Shown here in pieces: positions 37,158 through 48,019 of a stretch of 64,000 bases of DNA. Each line of letters opens with the position of its first letter. The stretch's first letter is position 1. Under the pieces are notes generated by a model. The model saw only the letters and a list, made by a program, of their open reading frames with translations, was not told where the DNA came from and searched no databases. Both the position numbers and the translations under genes were made by a program. This DNA is from Prochlorococcus sp. AG-409-M05. Lineage in GTDB: Bacteria > Cyanobacteriota > Cyanobacteriia > PCC-6307 > Cyanobiaceae. Where the stretch lies: the NCBI GenBank assembly GCA_003215435.1, contig QCKJ01000004.1:1-64000 (forward strand), read 5' to 3'.

Positions 37158-37368
37158 TTCATCAAAAGATCGTTTTCATATCATCCCGTCATAACGGGAA
37201 TATGAAAACTAATGTAATTTTTAGAGGTTAAGATGAAAACATAAACACAGTTCAGTATTGAGATTGAAATCTATGCGTTAGCTTTTAGAAATGATTGAAT
37301 GTATCTAAATTGTTTGTTTTTCAAAAAAGCTGTCCCAGCATATGTCTAACTAAAACCCATCTGCCAAT

Positions 37369-40300
37369 TTAAAATCTGAAAAAGACTTGTACTTGACTTT
37401 GCCACTTGCCTTCATTGTCCAAGGCCCCAGCAACCCCAAAGTTAGGATTGAATTGGTATGTTAGAGATCCTTGTGGAGGGATATCTCTACGATTTGGAGT
37501 TGCGATTACTGAAAAATTTAGTCTCTCTGTGACATCAAAGCCCACTTCGGTAACCCATGCCTGTTGAGGAGAGCCCTCGCCAGATGCTGACTCCTGGTTC
37601 TCTAGTTCTGACTCTCTCCTTTTATCCGTAGAATTAGATTCATCAACTACCTCAGGAGAAACATAAGTGGGGTATACGGCTACTTGTAGTCTCTCACTAA
37701 AAGAATCAGTGATTGGTCCTAAGAAAGGAGATAAAATACCTTTACCTAGAACATTAGTGAGGGCTTCTCCTCCAACCCCACCAGCTAATCCTGACAAAGA
37801 GTTCCCGCCGATGAGTTCGAGCAACTGAGAGCGGGGCATAGGGGGTGAACTACTCAATTCAAAGTTTTCCGAAAGACGGTCTGCCGGTCCAGTAGCTTTT
37901 ACAACAACCTTCACTGTTCGGAAACCTCCTACACCTAAACCTCCTGATCCATTGGTGGTAAAAACGCGAGATGACGAAACATTGGCTACATCAGTGAGAC
38001 TTTCAGACATCCGGCTGAACATAGCGACATCAAGATAAGGGACAAGACCTAAAGAAGGAGTAAAAACCGCTACATTTGGAGCACTACGCACTAAGTTGAA
38101 TGTAGTTGTGAACGCATTAACACGACCACTCAGCAATCGTAAAACCCCACTAGGTTGCAATGACTTATCAAGTGAGCCATTCAATTTAATGTATCCTTCT
38201 GTGCGAAAATCAGCAGCCCGAAAACCTGCAACAGAAGGCGAAGTTATATGAAGATCAGGGCCTAGTCTCAACTTGAGATCATTAAAACCAATAGACGACA
38301 ATTTCGGGATAGAAGCCCGAAGCATTTTACTGGTACGACCTTCAACATCCTTACCTAACCAAACCAAAGGTTCTTTAAAGTCCCATTGCTGCTCTGGCCA
38401 CATAACCAAAGGTTCAGACCTCGATTCAACTGAATTACCTACAGTATTTTTCTCCAGGTTATCAATAGCACTAGCCCTAACAAATCCTGGTGGAGAAGGT
38501 GATATGGATCCATCATTTATTGCAAGCTCGCCACCTATTTGAGGGCGAAGAACTGCTCCTTTGATTATCATATTTCCTCCTACTTCCACATCTGCTACAG
38601 GCAACTTAAGTCGAACTTCTGTTAGTTCTACAGATAAAGGTTCTTGTTCAACTAAAGGGCTTAGAAGAGCAATATTTCCTTTGCCAGTAACAGTCCCTTT
38701 AGATCCTATTCGAGCTTTTAGTCGTTGTACTTCTAAACGGTCAAAATCAAAGATCACATTTGAATCCAGATCTTCAACAGTCTGGTCGTAAACATCAAAC
38801 GCGGCATCTCTCACATCGAAGTAGCCATTCAACTGTGGAGCGAGCCGTGTACCCCTGAGATACAGCCTGAGGTCAGACTCTCCATCCTTCCAATTAACAT
38901 CTCCGGCTGTTAATCCAGAGAGAAATAGAAGGCCATCACCATGACTCTCAACCTTAACGTCAATTTTTGCTGAAGGGTCAAGAGGTATTTCTCCAAACAG
39001 AATTAAAGGTTCTTGAGAGGAAGCACTGCGTATAGCAATGTCTAGTTCCCAAACTGATTGTTTTAATCGAACATTCCCTCGCTCAACTATCAAAAGGGTA
39101 TTTGCAATACTTGCATCATCCATTATCAAGTCTGCGGTTACTTCTGGCTGACCTTCACCAAACTTGTATCGACCAGAAGTAAGACCAAACGAACCTTTTA
39201 ACGCATCCGGGATAGGAGCCACTAAAGATAGTAAAGAGAAGGGAAGGCTAAGTATTGAGAATTGTCCCTCACCTCCATAAAGAGGTCCACTAAGAGTGGC
39301 ATGAAAAGGTCGTCCTTTTAAAGCACGTGACCTGTCCTGCCCATTCATCCAAAGGTGTCCCCTTATGTCAAAGGCAAGGTTAAGTCGAGAAATCTCTGGG
39401 CCTTTTAGATCAATATCAGCGTCTATTTCTCCCCGTAGGTTCTTTGGATCAATCATCTCGTCTTTAGAGGTTTGACCCAGTTGTTTGCCTAAAGAAAGCT
39501 TTGAACTCGAAAGAGCCTGTAGCTGATCATCAAGTGAACCGCTAAAAGTATTGATAAAGATTTTACCTAAATCACTAGCCGTTCCAGTGCTGGTGACTAC
39601 AGCCTCGTTAAGGCTAGGAAATTGCAACCCACTAAAAATAAGCCAACGTGGACTTAAGCCTCTGGCCTCTGCTCTAGCCTCTAGAGCCCCACCAACTCGA
39701 CCAAAAGTAGAAAATGAAATTTCTCCAGCGTCAGGAGGAGAAAGCGTCCCATCAATCTTATATTCGTTTTCGAAATAAGTGCCTTGAAGATTAGCTTGTC
39801 TTAACTGTAATCCAATAATACGGGGGGTAGAGACATTGAACTCGCCAGAAACTCTCAAATTCTTAAATGCAACCCTGCCTTTTCCACTTAGTTGACCATA
39901 TATACGCTCATACTCTTGCATAGGAGGAAATGAAACCTCCAAGCCATCTAACTTAAACCGATCAGCCTCCCAAATATAGTCAACCGAATTGCTCACCAGA
40001 GAGGCCAAACCATTCCCTCTAGATATTTTCACTTCCCAAGGGAGCCAATTTCTATCAAACCTTGCAGTTAACTTTCCTGGGATACCAGATTCCACTGAAT
40101 TCATCGTCAAAAGAGAGCCGTCTCCTTGAGGACTTTCAGTTAAAGCACCTTGCCAATCCTCAGGGATTCGAAGACCATTCACCTGAGGGTTATCTACCCT
40201 TATGGCGATGTTAGGTCGCAAATTAAAGAGAGGACCTCTCAACTGACCAGATGCTGTGACAACCCCACCTACTTCAGTCCCAATTAACTCACTAAAGTGA

Positions 40301-41388
40301 ATCAAAGGTGAAGGTCCTAAATTCAAATCAGCTTCCAAGTCACCTACCTTTATTTCACTTGTATTGACTAACAGGGGAAATCCCAAATCGAATTTCAAAT
40401 CTAGGCTTTTTGTTTTTTTAAGTCCAACAAAACCTGACAAAGCGACGTCAATGTTGTTGGGGTTACCTAGGAGTACATCTCCCTCTACTGAGGCAGACCA
40501 AGGTCCATAACTCCATTGCCTCATTTTCAACTTCGCATGATCACCTCTACATCTGATAGTGGCCTTTGAAGAAGAAAGTGAGTTTTTGAAATTGCCTCCC
40601 TGCAAATTCAACCCCGTCAAGGCCATTCTTCCCCTGCAACCAATTTTTCCCTTCTTAAAACTTACTTGCAAGTCACCACCCAGTTCTCCTTGAGTCTTTG
40701 AAGGAAGAGTCAAAGATGGAAAAAGTGATTGAAATGATTCAAGATTTACCTTGTCTACCAGCGCTCTAGCACGTATCTCTTTCCTATCAAAACGACCTCT
40801 ACCCTGCAAGAGAACTCTTCCGCCATGAGGCAATCCAAACTGAAATGATCCGCGAGCTGTTTCTTTTGCGAATTGAAACGCAACCCGGCCAATCGCTTTT
40901 AAATCAATATTATCTGGTTCAAGTTTTACTAATGCAGGCTCTACAACTTTCACTAGAAGATCAGCCTTAGGCAACTCATCCTCTAAAGGTGGAAATAACC
41001 AGTAAGTACCCTTTTCATTTGACTTCAGAGACAATCGTGTTCCGTACAAACCAATAGAAGCGACTGGTCTAAAATTCCTAATGCTTGAAATAGGTGCAAA
41101 ACCAAGCCTTACTTTTGAAAAACTTGCAGTGGATTTGTCATTCTTTGCTGGCGAAAGTTCTGTAGGGCCTATAGCAAAGCCCCAAAATCTCAGCCCTCGG
41201 TAGTTTCCAAGTTTTAAAGGGTGACCCAGTGGAACAGAAAGCTCCTTCTCTAAGCGAGGACGAAAGCGTTCATAAGCAAAGGCGATTAATCTATCTGCAC
41301 ATACCCAAACCAAGCCACCTCCAAAAAGGCAGACTCCCCCTAACAGTTTCCATCGCTTCTTTGCAATGGATCTGATTGCTACTCCCAT
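37369..41388 (-). CDS. TamB-like (DUF490) translocation/assembly protein
   Basis: This very long protein of 1339 residues has one N-terminal transmembrane helix (WKLLGGVCLFGGGLVWVCAD, about 13-32). A long stretch of beta-rich repeats follows, of the kind that form an elongated hydrophobic groove. The C-terminal DUF490-like domain ends YQFNPNFGVAGALDNEGKW, with a final aromatic FRF resembling a beta-signal. Proteins of this family bridge inner and outer membranes and are linked to outer-membrane protein assembly or lipid transport; in plants the relative is TIC236. It is divergent from the ycf51-like gene across 65 bases. No symbol is assigned because cyanobacterial naming varies. Confidence 0.85.
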   Translation of the reverse strand: MGVAIRSIAKKRWKLLGGVCLFGGGLVWVCADRLIAFAYERFRPRLEKELSVPLGHPLKLGNYRGLRFWGFAIGPTELSPAKNDKSTASFSKVRLGFAPISSIRNFRPVASIGLYGTRLSLKSNEKGTYWLFPPLEDELPKADLLVKVVEPALVKLEPDNIDLKAIGRVAFQFAKETARGSFQFGLPHGGRVLLQGRGRFDRKEIRARALVDKVNLESFQSLFPSLTLPSKTQGELGGDLQVSFKKGKIGCRGRMALTGLNLQGGNFKNSLSSSKATIRCRGDHAKLKMRQWSYGPWSASVEGDVLLGNPNNIDVALSGFVGLKKTKSLDLKFDLGFPLLVNTSEIKVGDLEADLNLGPSPLIHFSELIGTEVGGVVTASGQLRGPLFNLRPNIAIRVDNPQVNGLRIPEDWQGALTESPQGDGSLLTMNSVESGIPGKLTARFDRNWLPWEVKISRGNGLASLVSNSVDYIWEADRFKLDGLEVSFPPMQEYERIYGQLSGKGRVAFKNLRVSGEFNVSTPRIIGLQLRQANLQGTYFENEYKIDGTLSPPDAGEISFSTFGRVGGALEARAEARGLSPRWLIFSGLQFPSLNEAVVTSTGTASDLGKIFINTFSGSLDDQLQALSSSKLSLGKQLGQTSKDEMIDPKNLRGEIDADIDLKGPEISRLNLAFDIRGHLWMNGQDRSRALKGRPFHATLSGPLYGGEGQFSILSLPFSLLSLVAPIPDALKGSFGLTSGRYKFGEGQPEVTADLIMDDASIANTLLIVERGNVRLKQSVWELDIAIRSASSQEPLILFGEIPLDPSAKIDVKVESHGDGLLFLSGLTAGDVNWKDGESDLRLYLRGTRLAPQLNGYFDVRDAAFDVYDQTVEDLDSNVIFDFDRLEVQRLKARIGSKGTVTGKGNIALLSPLVEQEPLSVELTEVRLKLPVADVEVGGNMIIKGAVLRPQIGGELAINDGSISPSPPGFVRASAIDNLEKNTVGNSVESRSEPLVMWPEQQWDFKEPLVWLGKDVEGRTSKMLRASIPKLSSIGFNDLKLRLGPDLHITSPSVAGFRAADFRTEGYIKLNGSLDKSLQPSGVLRLLSGRVNAFTTTFNLVRSAPNVAVFTPSLGLVPYLDVAMFSRMSESLTDVANVSSSRVFTTNGSGGLGVGGFRTVKVVVKATGPADRLSENFELSSSPPMPRSQLLELIGGNSLSGLAGGVGGEALTNVLGKGILSPFLGPITDSFSERLQVAVYPTYVSPEVVDESNSTDKRRESELENQESASGEGSPQQAWVTEVGFDVTERLNFSVIATPNRRDIPPQGSLTYQFNPNFGVAGALDNEGKWQSQVQVFFRF

Positions 41389-41453
41389 AGCTTTCCCTGA
41401 ACATTCATGGGAGCAATCGAACTATAAGGAGACCATTCAACAAAAGCCAGTCC

Positions 41454-41927
41454 ATGTCCTTACCTGAAACCCTCCAATCGTTAACCACAAAACTGGCTTG
41501 GACCAGCCTCGGGTTAACTCTTATTACCTTGCTTTCATTCATTATCAATTGGTCACAAAGATTCCGGCTTGTTGGCATTACAGGGTTCACTATTCTGCTC
41601 GCAGCAAGTTGTTGGGCCTTTGGAGTGAGTTACACGCCTCCAGTATCAATCGAAGGAGCATTAAATCCACCTATTGTTTTTGATAATGGTGTTGACCTTC
41701 TAATTGCACAAGCCCCGGCTGACTTTCCTGAAGAAGCAATATGGCCCACTTTGAACCAAATCGCAGGGAATATTCGGGGAGGGCGAAACGGTGCTGATGT
41801 TCATGTAAGGCTTAGACAAATTTTGCCTGCAGGAGAAGGAATAAGCCAGCCAGTAATACTTGGAGAAGTGGTAAGAGACTTAAAAAGTGATCGCACAATT
41901 CCAGTAGAGCCAAAAAGTAATGATTAA
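41454..41927 (+). CDS. ycf51: Ycf51 family (DUF2518) membrane protein
   Basis: This 157-residue protein has two hydrophobic helices (about 15-30 and 38-58, VGITGFTILLAASCWAFGVS) and a soluble C-terminal domain starting VSYTPPVSIEGALNPP. The set PQAPADFPEEAIWPTLNQIA-like residues and VHVRLRQILPAG fit DUF2518/Ycf51, a family of cyanobacteria and red-lineage plastids with no known role. Its stop overlaps the next start by 8 bases. Symbol is from family resemblance only. Confidence 0.75.
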   Translation: MSLPETLQSLTTKLAWTSLGLTLITLLSFIINWSQRFRLVGITGFTILLAASCWAFGVSYTPPVSIEGALNPPIVFDNGVDLLIAQAPADFPEEAIWPTLNQIAGNIRGGRNGADVHVRLRQILPAGEGISQPVILGEVVRDLKSDRTIPVEPKSND

Positions 41928-42324
41928 TTCTTCAAAGATAGAAAAGCTATCAACAAACTTTAGAGACGAGCAAAAACAACTCCTCGAAGCAGGAGTAACC
42001 ACATGGAGGGAACTTAAGGATCTTGAGGACCATAGAATTTACCAACTAGTAAAAGAAGGTCGCTCAACAACACTAAATTTGAAGCGTCTTCGTGGAATCG
42101 CAGAATTGGTTTGCGAAATTGACCTAGCTCCGCAAGATGCCGCTTTATTAATGCATTCGGGCCTTGCAACAATTTCTTCTTTATCAAATGCGACTCCTCA
42201 AGAGATAGTTACTAAAACCGGGAGACTTGAGAGGAAGTTGAAAAATGGTCAAAACCACTTGGTAGGACTTGAAAAGGCAACCCATTGGATCTCAAAAGCA
42301 AAAGCCAGGCAAAAATTGAACTGA
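41920..42324 (+). CDS. DUF4332 (helix-hairpin-helix-like) protein
   Basis: This 134-residue soluble protein has two short helix-hairpin-helix-like repeats: LLEAGVTTWRELKDLEDHRI and LMHSGLATISSLSNATPQEI, each with the Gly and following helix seen in DNA-binding HhH folds. This matches DUF4332. Cellular role unknown; nucleic-acid binding is possible by fold but not shown. It is translationally coupled to the ycf51-like gene by an 8-base overlap. Confidence 0.75.
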   Translation: MINSSKIEKLSTNFRDEQKQLLEAGVTTWRELKDLEDHRIYQLVKEGRSTTLNLKRLRGIAELVCEIDLAPQDAALLMHSGLATISSLSNATPQEIVTKTGRLERKLKNGQNHLVGLEKATHWISKAKARQKLN

Positions 42325-42361
42325 CCCTTGTCACAACATGAATCATCTATAGAGTCCTGAA

Positions 42362-42655
42362 ATGGGTTTGGACCGGGCTGGAGGAACTATGCACGCAATT
42401 ACTGCGCTCATCCTTTTTGCTTTAGGAAGCACTCCAGCTGTAAAAGCCCAATCAACTCTTCTTGAAAGTGTTAAAAGGAATCCTGAAGAAGCAAGAGCCC
42501 TTTGTAGAAGGTTTAAAGACCTAAATTCTAAGGGAATCTCTGCAAGCTCATCTCAAGCAATAAATGAGGTGTCCAGGAAAAAAAATTTAAGTCCAATAGA
42601 TGCTGAGATTTTGTCTACCTATGTAATTGGCCTTAACTGCCCAGATGTGCGCTAA
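42362..42655 (+). CDS. Small secreted hypothetical protein
   Basis: This encodes 97 residues. A second ATG at 42389 (MHAITALILFALGSTPAVKA) gives a better signal peptide, cleaved after AVKA, leaving a mature protein of about 65 residues that begins QSTLLESVKRNPEEARALCR and ends YVIGLNCPDVR. Two cysteines (in ALCRRF and LNCPDV) may form a disulphide outside the cytoplasm. I do not recognise the family. Its end overlaps the start of the CocE hydrolase by 11 bases. Confidence 0.6.
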   Translation: MGLDRAGGTMHAITALILFALGSTPAVKAQSTLLESVKRNPEEARALCRRFKDLNSKGISASSSQAINEVSRKKNLSPIDAEILSTYVIGLNCPDVR

Positions 42656-44252
42656 GAATTTAGCAAGTAATAAATCATTAGGCTGGCGAGATGAAGTCTT
42701 AACTCTCCGAGATGGAATAGATCTAACCGCAAGGATATGGAGCCCAAAGGGCAGTGGGCCTTGGCCAGCACTTTTGATGAGACAGCCTTATGGGAGAGAG
42801 ATTGCTTCAACATTGACTTATTGCCACCCCAGTTGGTGGGCAAGTCATGGTTTTTTAGTGGTAGTTCAAGATGTTCGAGGGCAAGGCGACTCTCAAGGCG
42901 TTTTTGCTGGATTCAATCAAGAATCATCAGACACCACCCAGACGCATGCCTGGGTGAGATCGTTGCCTGAGTGCAATGGAAAACTTGGCACTTATGGCTT
43001 CTCATATCAGGGGTTAACACAATTAATCGCAGAGACTGGTACTCACCCACCTGACTGCTTAGCTCCGGCAATGACCGGCATAGACGAGAAAGAACATTGG
43101 TCCTGTGATGGAGGAGCTTATTGGTGGCACCTTGGCCTTTCCTGGGGCCTACAACTGGCTGCCCTAAAAAAACGACGAGATCAAGATTGGGGGGCTTGGG
43201 AAGAAATACGCCTAAGCATCGAAAACGGTAACTACCTCCGAGAAGGGGCTTCCTTATTAGAAAAGCATGATCCAAACGGGATGGAATTGAGATGGTTAAA
43301 GCTTTCTAATCTGACAAGCAATCAAAACTGGACATGCCATAAGCCGTTAAAAAATTGGCTTAAACAACCAATGCTCCTAATTGGTGGTTGGTGGGACCCT
43401 CACCTAAAGGGAATGCTTGAAATATACAAACTTTCTAAAGCCTCAGGTGGCAGTCCCGATCTCCATATTGGTCCTGCCACCCATCTTGAATGGTGGCAAG
43501 AGGTACAAGAACTTCATTTGAATTTCTTCAAAAAATACCTTCTCGAAACCACCGTTCATAAAAAAGAATCACCCACAAAAAACTTATGGAACCTTACGTC
43601 AAAGACCTGGCAAAAGAGCTCTGAGTTAAACGACAACAAAACATCTATAACTCCTATTTGGAGTCTTAAGACAAATGGACTGGCATGCATTAATCCCTCT
43701 GAAGGAATGCTTGATGAAAACAAAAAGGGTCATGGCTCATTCTCTTTAGTACACGATCCTTGGAGGCCTGTACCCAGCAGGGGGGGGCACCTAAGCACTA
43801 ACCCTGGGCCAACCGAAAGAGGAGATTTAGATAATCGTCCTGATGTAGCTGTTTTCACTACTCAACCATTAAAAAGGTTTCTTCAACTAAAGGGATTCCC
43901 AAAATTGCTTGTAACAGCTCATTCTCACCAAACAAGTTTTGACCTATGTGTTGCACTTTCAGTAGTAGATCCAGAGCAAAGAAAGGTCAATCAACTATCT
44001 ACAGGATTTGCCCGAATCCAACATGAGGCACTAAAGCCAATACAGCGAGAAGTACTTTTACAACCAATTTTTGCTGATATAAAACCAGAAGAACACCTAA
44101 GAATTTCAATAGCTGCAGCAGCATGGCCTGCAATTGGGGTCAATCCAGGGCATGAGGGAAGCTCATGTGAAGCCCCTGGACCACATTGCAATGTGGTCAC
44201 GATTGAATTTGTTTTGGTCAATTCTTCCCTAGAGATCAAACCTTTCCCTTAA
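42645..44252 (+). CDS. CocE/NonD (S15-type) alpha/beta hydrolase
   Basis: This protein of about 535 residues belongs to the X-Pro dipeptidyl-peptidase/cocaine-esterase superfamily. The N-terminal segment TLRDGIDLTARIWSPKG is characteristic. The nucleophile is Ser in LGTYGFSYQGLTQL (G-x-S-Y-x-G), and MRQPYGRE and VVQDVRGQGDSQG frame the catalytic fold. A C-terminal jelly-roll domain follows (about 370 onward). I start at ATG 42645 rather than the TTG at 42627. An 8-G run at 43780-43787 lies in the coding region (SRGGHLSTN). The substrate is unknown; members cleave acyl esters or peptides. Confidence 0.85.
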   Translation: MCAKNLASNKSLGWRDEVLTLRDGIDLTARIWSPKGSGPWPALLMRQPYGREIASTLTYCHPSWWASHGFLVVVQDVRGQGDSQGVFAGFNQESSDTTQTHAWVRSLPECNGKLGTYGFSYQGLTQLIAETGTHPPDCLAPAMTGIDEKEHWSCDGGAYWWHLGLSWGLQLAALKKRRDQDWGAWEEIRLSIENGNYLREGASLLEKHDPNGMELRWLKLSNLTSNQNWTCHKPLKNWLKQPMLLIGGWWDPHLKGMLEIYKLSKASGGSPDLHIGPATHLEWWQEVQELHLNFFKKYLLETTVHKKESPTKNLWNLTSKTWQKSSELNDNKTSITPIWSLKTNGLACINPSEGMLDENKKGHGSFSLVHDPWRPVPSRGGHLSTNPGPTERGDLDNRPDVAVFTTQPLKRFLQLKGFPKLLVTAHSHQTSFDLCVALSVVDPEQRKVNQLSTGFARIQHEALKPIQREVLLQPIFADIKPEEHLRISIAAAAWPAIGVNPGHEGSSCEAPGPHCNVVTIEFVLVNSSLEIKPFP

Positions 44253-44586
44253 GTAATTATATTTTTAAAATAAGGACTTAAATCCGACTAAGATGTTAGG
44301 GAAGAAGAGTAAACAGAACAAAGGTTAACAAAGGCAGTTAAAGCTTCTTTTATTAGATCAAATTGGCAAACTGCTTTGTTTTTTAGCATCTCAGAGAACT
44401 GATCAAACAAACTCAGTTTCATTAAACTAGTGCTTCCTAGACATTACATCTCCCGACTAAAGACAATTAATTTCGCATCACAAATCCATGAAAAGCTATT
44501 CTAAGTCTTTGTTTAAGAAAATTTGTCTCTCACCAAAACAAAATACCGTTTAAGTTTAGTCTTTAAAATTATCAACCACTTCAATT
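44253..44586. other. Intergenic region upstream of glgB
   Basis: These 334 bases hold a terminator-like hairpin (44327-44384) near the left side and probably the glgB promoter on the right. The sequence is AT-rich and no small gene stands out. Confidence 0.4.
44327..44384 (+). terminator. Possible terminator after the CocE hydrolase
   Basis: Arms AACAAAGGCAGTT and AACTGCTTTGTT pair with one bulged base, followed directly by TTTT. The loop is long (29 bases), which weakens the case. The position between the hydrolase and glgB suits a rightward terminator. Confidence 0.35.
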
Positions 44587-46866
44587 ATGACCACCAGTAT
44601 TTCGCTTGACTGGATGGTTGCAGATGGGAAGAAACTTGCTGAGTGTCGGCATGATCATCCATTTTCCGTTCTAGGCCCTCACCCTTACGAAAACAAATGG
44701 ATTGTGCGGATCTGGATGCCAGAAGCAAATGATCTAGAGCTCTTGGTAGATGGCATTGCTACTCATATGGCCAACCCAAATCATCCTTGGATATTTGAGG
44801 CCCTTCTAGAAAATGATCCAGGGATTAATTATCAGATCAGAGTTACTCGAGGTGGGCATGTCCACACCCAACATGATCCATGGTCATTCCGAGGGGAATG
44901 GATGGGTGAAATTGACAGACACCTTTACGCAGAGGGGAACCACCACCACATCTGGAAAAAGATGGGCGCTCACCTTGTTGATAGAGAAGGAGTCAAGGGT
45001 GTGATGTTCTGTATTTGGGCTCCTAACGCCAAAACTGTTTCTGTACTAGGCAACCTTAACTCTTGGGATGGAAGACATCATCCAATGCAAAAAAGAGATG
45101 GTGGAATTTGGGAGTTATTTATCCCAGGGATGGAAGAAGGTGCTCTCTATAAATATGAAATCCGCTCACAAGATGGTCACTGCTACCAAAAAGCAGATCC
45201 TTATGGCTTCCGCCATGAAGTAAGGCCTGCAAATAGTTCTATTGTTAGTAAATTGGATAATTTTGAATGGCAAGATAAAGACTGGATAACAAAAAGAGAC
45301 AGTAGAGATCCAATAGATCAGCCAATATCTGTATATGAAATGCATCTTGGAAGTTGGCTGCATGGATCAGTGAATGAACCTTTTCTGGAGGAAGATGGAT
45401 CAACTAGGACATCTGTAGCTGCCGCTGACCTAAAGCCAGGAGCACGTCTACTTACTTATAAAGAGCTAGCGCAAAAGTTAATCCCCTATGTAAAAGAAAG
45501 AGGTTTCACACATATTGAGTTAATGCCAATAACTGAGCATCCATTTGATGGCTCTTGGGGGTATCAAGTGACGGGCTGGTATGCCCCAACAAGCAGATAT
45601 GGATCACCTGCTGAATTCAAAGAATTTATTGATGAATGTCACAGAGAAGGTATTGGAATAATTCTTGACTGGGTGCCAGGACACTTCCCTAAAGATAGCC
45701 ATGGATTAGCCTTCTTTGATGGATCTCACCTTTATGAGCATTCTGATCCTCGAATTGGTGAACATAAAGAATGGGGAACACTAATATTCAACTACAGTCG
45801 CAATGAGGTTCGTAATTTCCTTGTTGCGAATTTAATCTACTGGTTTGAACAGTTTCATATAGATGGAATAAGAGTTGATGCAGTCGCATCAATGTTATAT
45901 AGAGATTATCTTCGACCTGATGGCCAATGGCTAGCGAATGAAGAAGGTGGAAGAGAGAATACCGAAGCAGTCCGATTTCTCCAACAAGCAAATCATGTTC
46001 TTTTTCAACACTTTCCAGGTGCACTTTCTATAGCTGAAGAGTCAACAACTTGGCCTATGGTTACTCAACCGACAAACATTGGAGGTCTTGGTTTTAACCT
46101 AAAGTGGAATATGGGTTGGATGCACGATGTCCTTGATTATTTTGAATTTGACCCTTGGTTTAGACAGTTCCATCAAAACAACATAACGTTCTCAATTTGG
46201 TACAACTACACTGAGAATTTTATGCTGGCCCTTAGTCATGATGAGGTGGTTCATGGCAAGAGCCATCTTCTGCATAAAATGCCTGGTGATGATTGGCAAA
46301 AATATGCAAATACTCGAGCATTACTTGCATATATGTGGACTCATCCCGGGAAGAAAACAATCTTCATGGGCATGGAGTTTGGGCAGCGGTCAGAATGGAA
46401 TGTGTGGGGAGATCTTCAATGGGATTTACTAAAATTTGCACCTCACAAAGGTATTCAAAATTTAATTGGAGATCTGAATAAAATATATAAAGAAGAACCT
46501 TCTCTATGGAAAGATGATTTTGACCAATATGGCTTTCAATGGATTGACTGTAACGACACTCAAAACTCAGTCATAAGTTTCATGCGCAGAGACAAAAGTT
46601 CTGACAGTTGGTTGGTAATAGTTGGGAACTTCACACCCCAAACTCATTCCCAATACAAAGTCGGAGTACCTGCAGAAGGGTTTTACGAAGAGATCCTTAA
46701 TACCAATGGGGAAAACTATGGAGGAACAAATCTGGGGAATCTGGGAGGCAAATCTACAGACAAATGGAGCATTCATGGATATGAGCAGTCCCTTAACATC
46801 TGCCTACCCCCACTTAGTGTCCTAATCTTCCGACATGCCCCAAAAAAGGCCCTTAATCTCAAATGA
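44587..46866 (+). CDS. glgB: 1,4-alpha-glucan branching enzyme
   Basis: This 759-residue GH13 enzyme makes alpha-1,6 branches in glycogen. An N-terminal CBM48-like extension (about 1-115) precedes a second carbohydrate-binding region ([20 protein letters not shown]). The catalytic barrel has [20 protein letters not shown], the nucleophile Asp in [13 protein letters not shown] (near 428), the acid Glu in [10 protein letters not shown] (near 483) and the transition-state Asp in [10 protein letters not shown]. Length is normal for cyanobacterial GlgB. It acts with GlgA. Confidence 0.96.
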   Translation: MTTSISLDWMVADGKKLAECRHDHPFSVLGPHPYENKWIVRIWMPEANDLELLVDGIATHMANPNHPWIFEALLENDPGINYQIRVTRGGHVHTQHDPWSFRGEWMGEIDRHLYAEGNHHHIWKKMGAHLVDREGVKGVMFCIWAPNAKTVSVLGNLNSWDGRHHPMQKRDGGIWELFIPGMEEGALYKYEIRSQDGHCYQKADPYGFRHEVRPANSSIVSKLDNFEWQDKDWITKRDSRDPIDQPISVYEMHLGSWLHGSVNEPFLEEDGSTRTSVAAADLKPGARLLTYKELAQKLIPYVKERGFTHIELMPITEHPFDGSWGYQVTGWYAPTSRYGSPAEFKEFIDECHREGIGIILDWVPGHFPKDSHGLAFFDGSHLYEHSDPRIGEHKEWGTLIFNYSRNEVRNFLVANLIYWFEQFHIDGIRVDAVASMLYRDYLRPDGQWLANEEGGRENTEAVRFLQQANHVLFQHFPGALSIAEESTTWPMVTQPTNIGGLGFNLKWNMGWMHDVLDYFEFDPWFRQFHQNNITFSIWYNYTENFMLALSHDEVVHGKSHLLHKMPGDDWQKYANTRALLAYMWTHPGKKTIFMGMEFGQRSEWNVWGDLQWDLLKFAPHKGIQNLIGDLNKIYKEEPSLWKDDFDQYGFQWIDCNDTQNSVISFMRRDKSSDSWLVIVGNFTPQTHSQYKVGVPAEGFYEEILNTNGENYGGTNLGNLGGKSTDKWSIHGYEQSLNICLPPLSVLIFRHAPKKALNLK

Positions 46867-46964
46867 AGGTATTTCAAACATGTGACGAAGCTGTCCTCCC
46901 AAGCATGATTATTGCCAGCAAGAGGTTCACGCTCAAGTAAGTTTTCAGAATTCATAACCTCTTA

Positions 46965-48014
46965 ATGAGCGATTCCCTACCCCTATTACTCCGTGCGGCA
47001 CGTGGTGAGTCGGTAGAACGTCCACCTGTTTGGATGATGCGTCAGGCAGGCCGATACATGGAGGTTTATCGCAAACTTCGTGATCAACATCCTAGTTTCA
47101 GAGAGAGATCTGAGAATCCAGATCTCTCTTATGAGATATCTATGCAGCCTTTCAGAGCATTTAAGCCTGATGGAGTAATACTTTTTTCAGACATACTGAC
47201 CCCACTCCCTGGGATGGGGATTGACTTCGACATCGTCGAAAGCAAAGGCCCATTAATTGCGGAACCAATCAGAACTGAAAGTCAAATAAAAGCCTTAAGA
47301 GATTTAGAGCCAAAACAATCTTTGCCATTTGTAGGGGAGGTACTTGAAAGGCTCCGTGAGAGTGTTGGAAATCAAGCAGCTGTTCTTGGCTTCGTAGGAG
47401 CACCATGGACGCTAGCTGCGTATGTAGTTGAGGGGAAAAGCAGCAAAAATTATGCAGTAATTAAATCAATGGCATTTCGAGAACCAGATGTACTTCATAA
47501 ATTGCTCAATCATTTTGCGAAATCAATTGCAAACTACCTTAGATATCAAATTGATTCTGGAGCTCAAGTAGTTCAGATGTTTGATTCCTGGGCAGGTCAA
47601 CTCAGTCCCACCGACTACGACAAATTCGCAGCCCCATATCAGAAACAAGTTGTTGACCTTGTCAAAGAAACCCATCCAGACACTCCAATGATCCTATACA
47701 TATCAGGGAGTGCTGGAGTGCTCGAACGAATGGGGAAAACTGGAGTAGACATAGTTTCTCTTGACTGGACTGTTGACATGGCAGATGGATGCTCTCGACT
47801 ACCTAAGGAAATTGGGATTCAGGGAAATGTCGACCCTGGTATTTTGTTCGGTTCACCTGAAGCCATACGGGAGAGAATTATCGATACAGTCAAAAAAGCT
47901 CATGGGAGGCGTCACATCCTCAACCTTGGCCATGGAATTCTTCCTGGGACTCCTGAGGAGAATGCCAGAGTCTTCTTTGAGACAGGTAAATCTGTGCATA
48001 AATTGACCAACTAG
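46965..48014 (+). CDS. hemE: Uroporphyrinogen decarboxylase
   Basis: This 349-residue enzyme removes four carboxyl groups from uroporphyrinogen III on the route to heme and chlorophyll. The start [20 protein letters not shown] carries the conserved Arg pair; [15 protein letters not shown] holds the catalytic Asp, and [16 protein letters not shown] and [19 protein letters not shown] are family blocks. Length is normal. The SDR gene begins 5 bases after the stop, so hemE, the SDR and possibly petE may share transcripts. Confidence 0.96.
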   Translation: MSDSLPLLLRAARGESVERPPVWMMRQAGRYMEVYRKLRDQHPSFRERSENPDLSYEISMQPFRAFKPDGVILFSDILTPLPGMGIDFDIVESKGPLIAEPIRTESQIKALRDLEPKQSLPFVGEVLERLRESVGNQAAVLGFVGAPWTLAAYVVEGKSSKNYAVIKSMAFREPDVLHKLLNHFAKSIANYLRYQIDSGAQVVQMFDSWAGQLSPTDYDKFAAPYQKQVVDLVKETHPDTPMILYISGSAGVLERMGKTGVDIVSLDWTVDMADGCSRLPKEIGIQGNVDPGILFGSPEAIRERIIDTVKKAHGRRHILNLGHGILPGTPEENARVFFETGKSVHKLTN

Positions 48015-48019
48015 ACCCG

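Noticed and set aside
37369-41388. Several antisense frames of 75-90 codons inside the TamB-like gene
   Set aside because: They are opposite-strand shadows of one long gene; products lack starts with ribosome sites and family resemblance.
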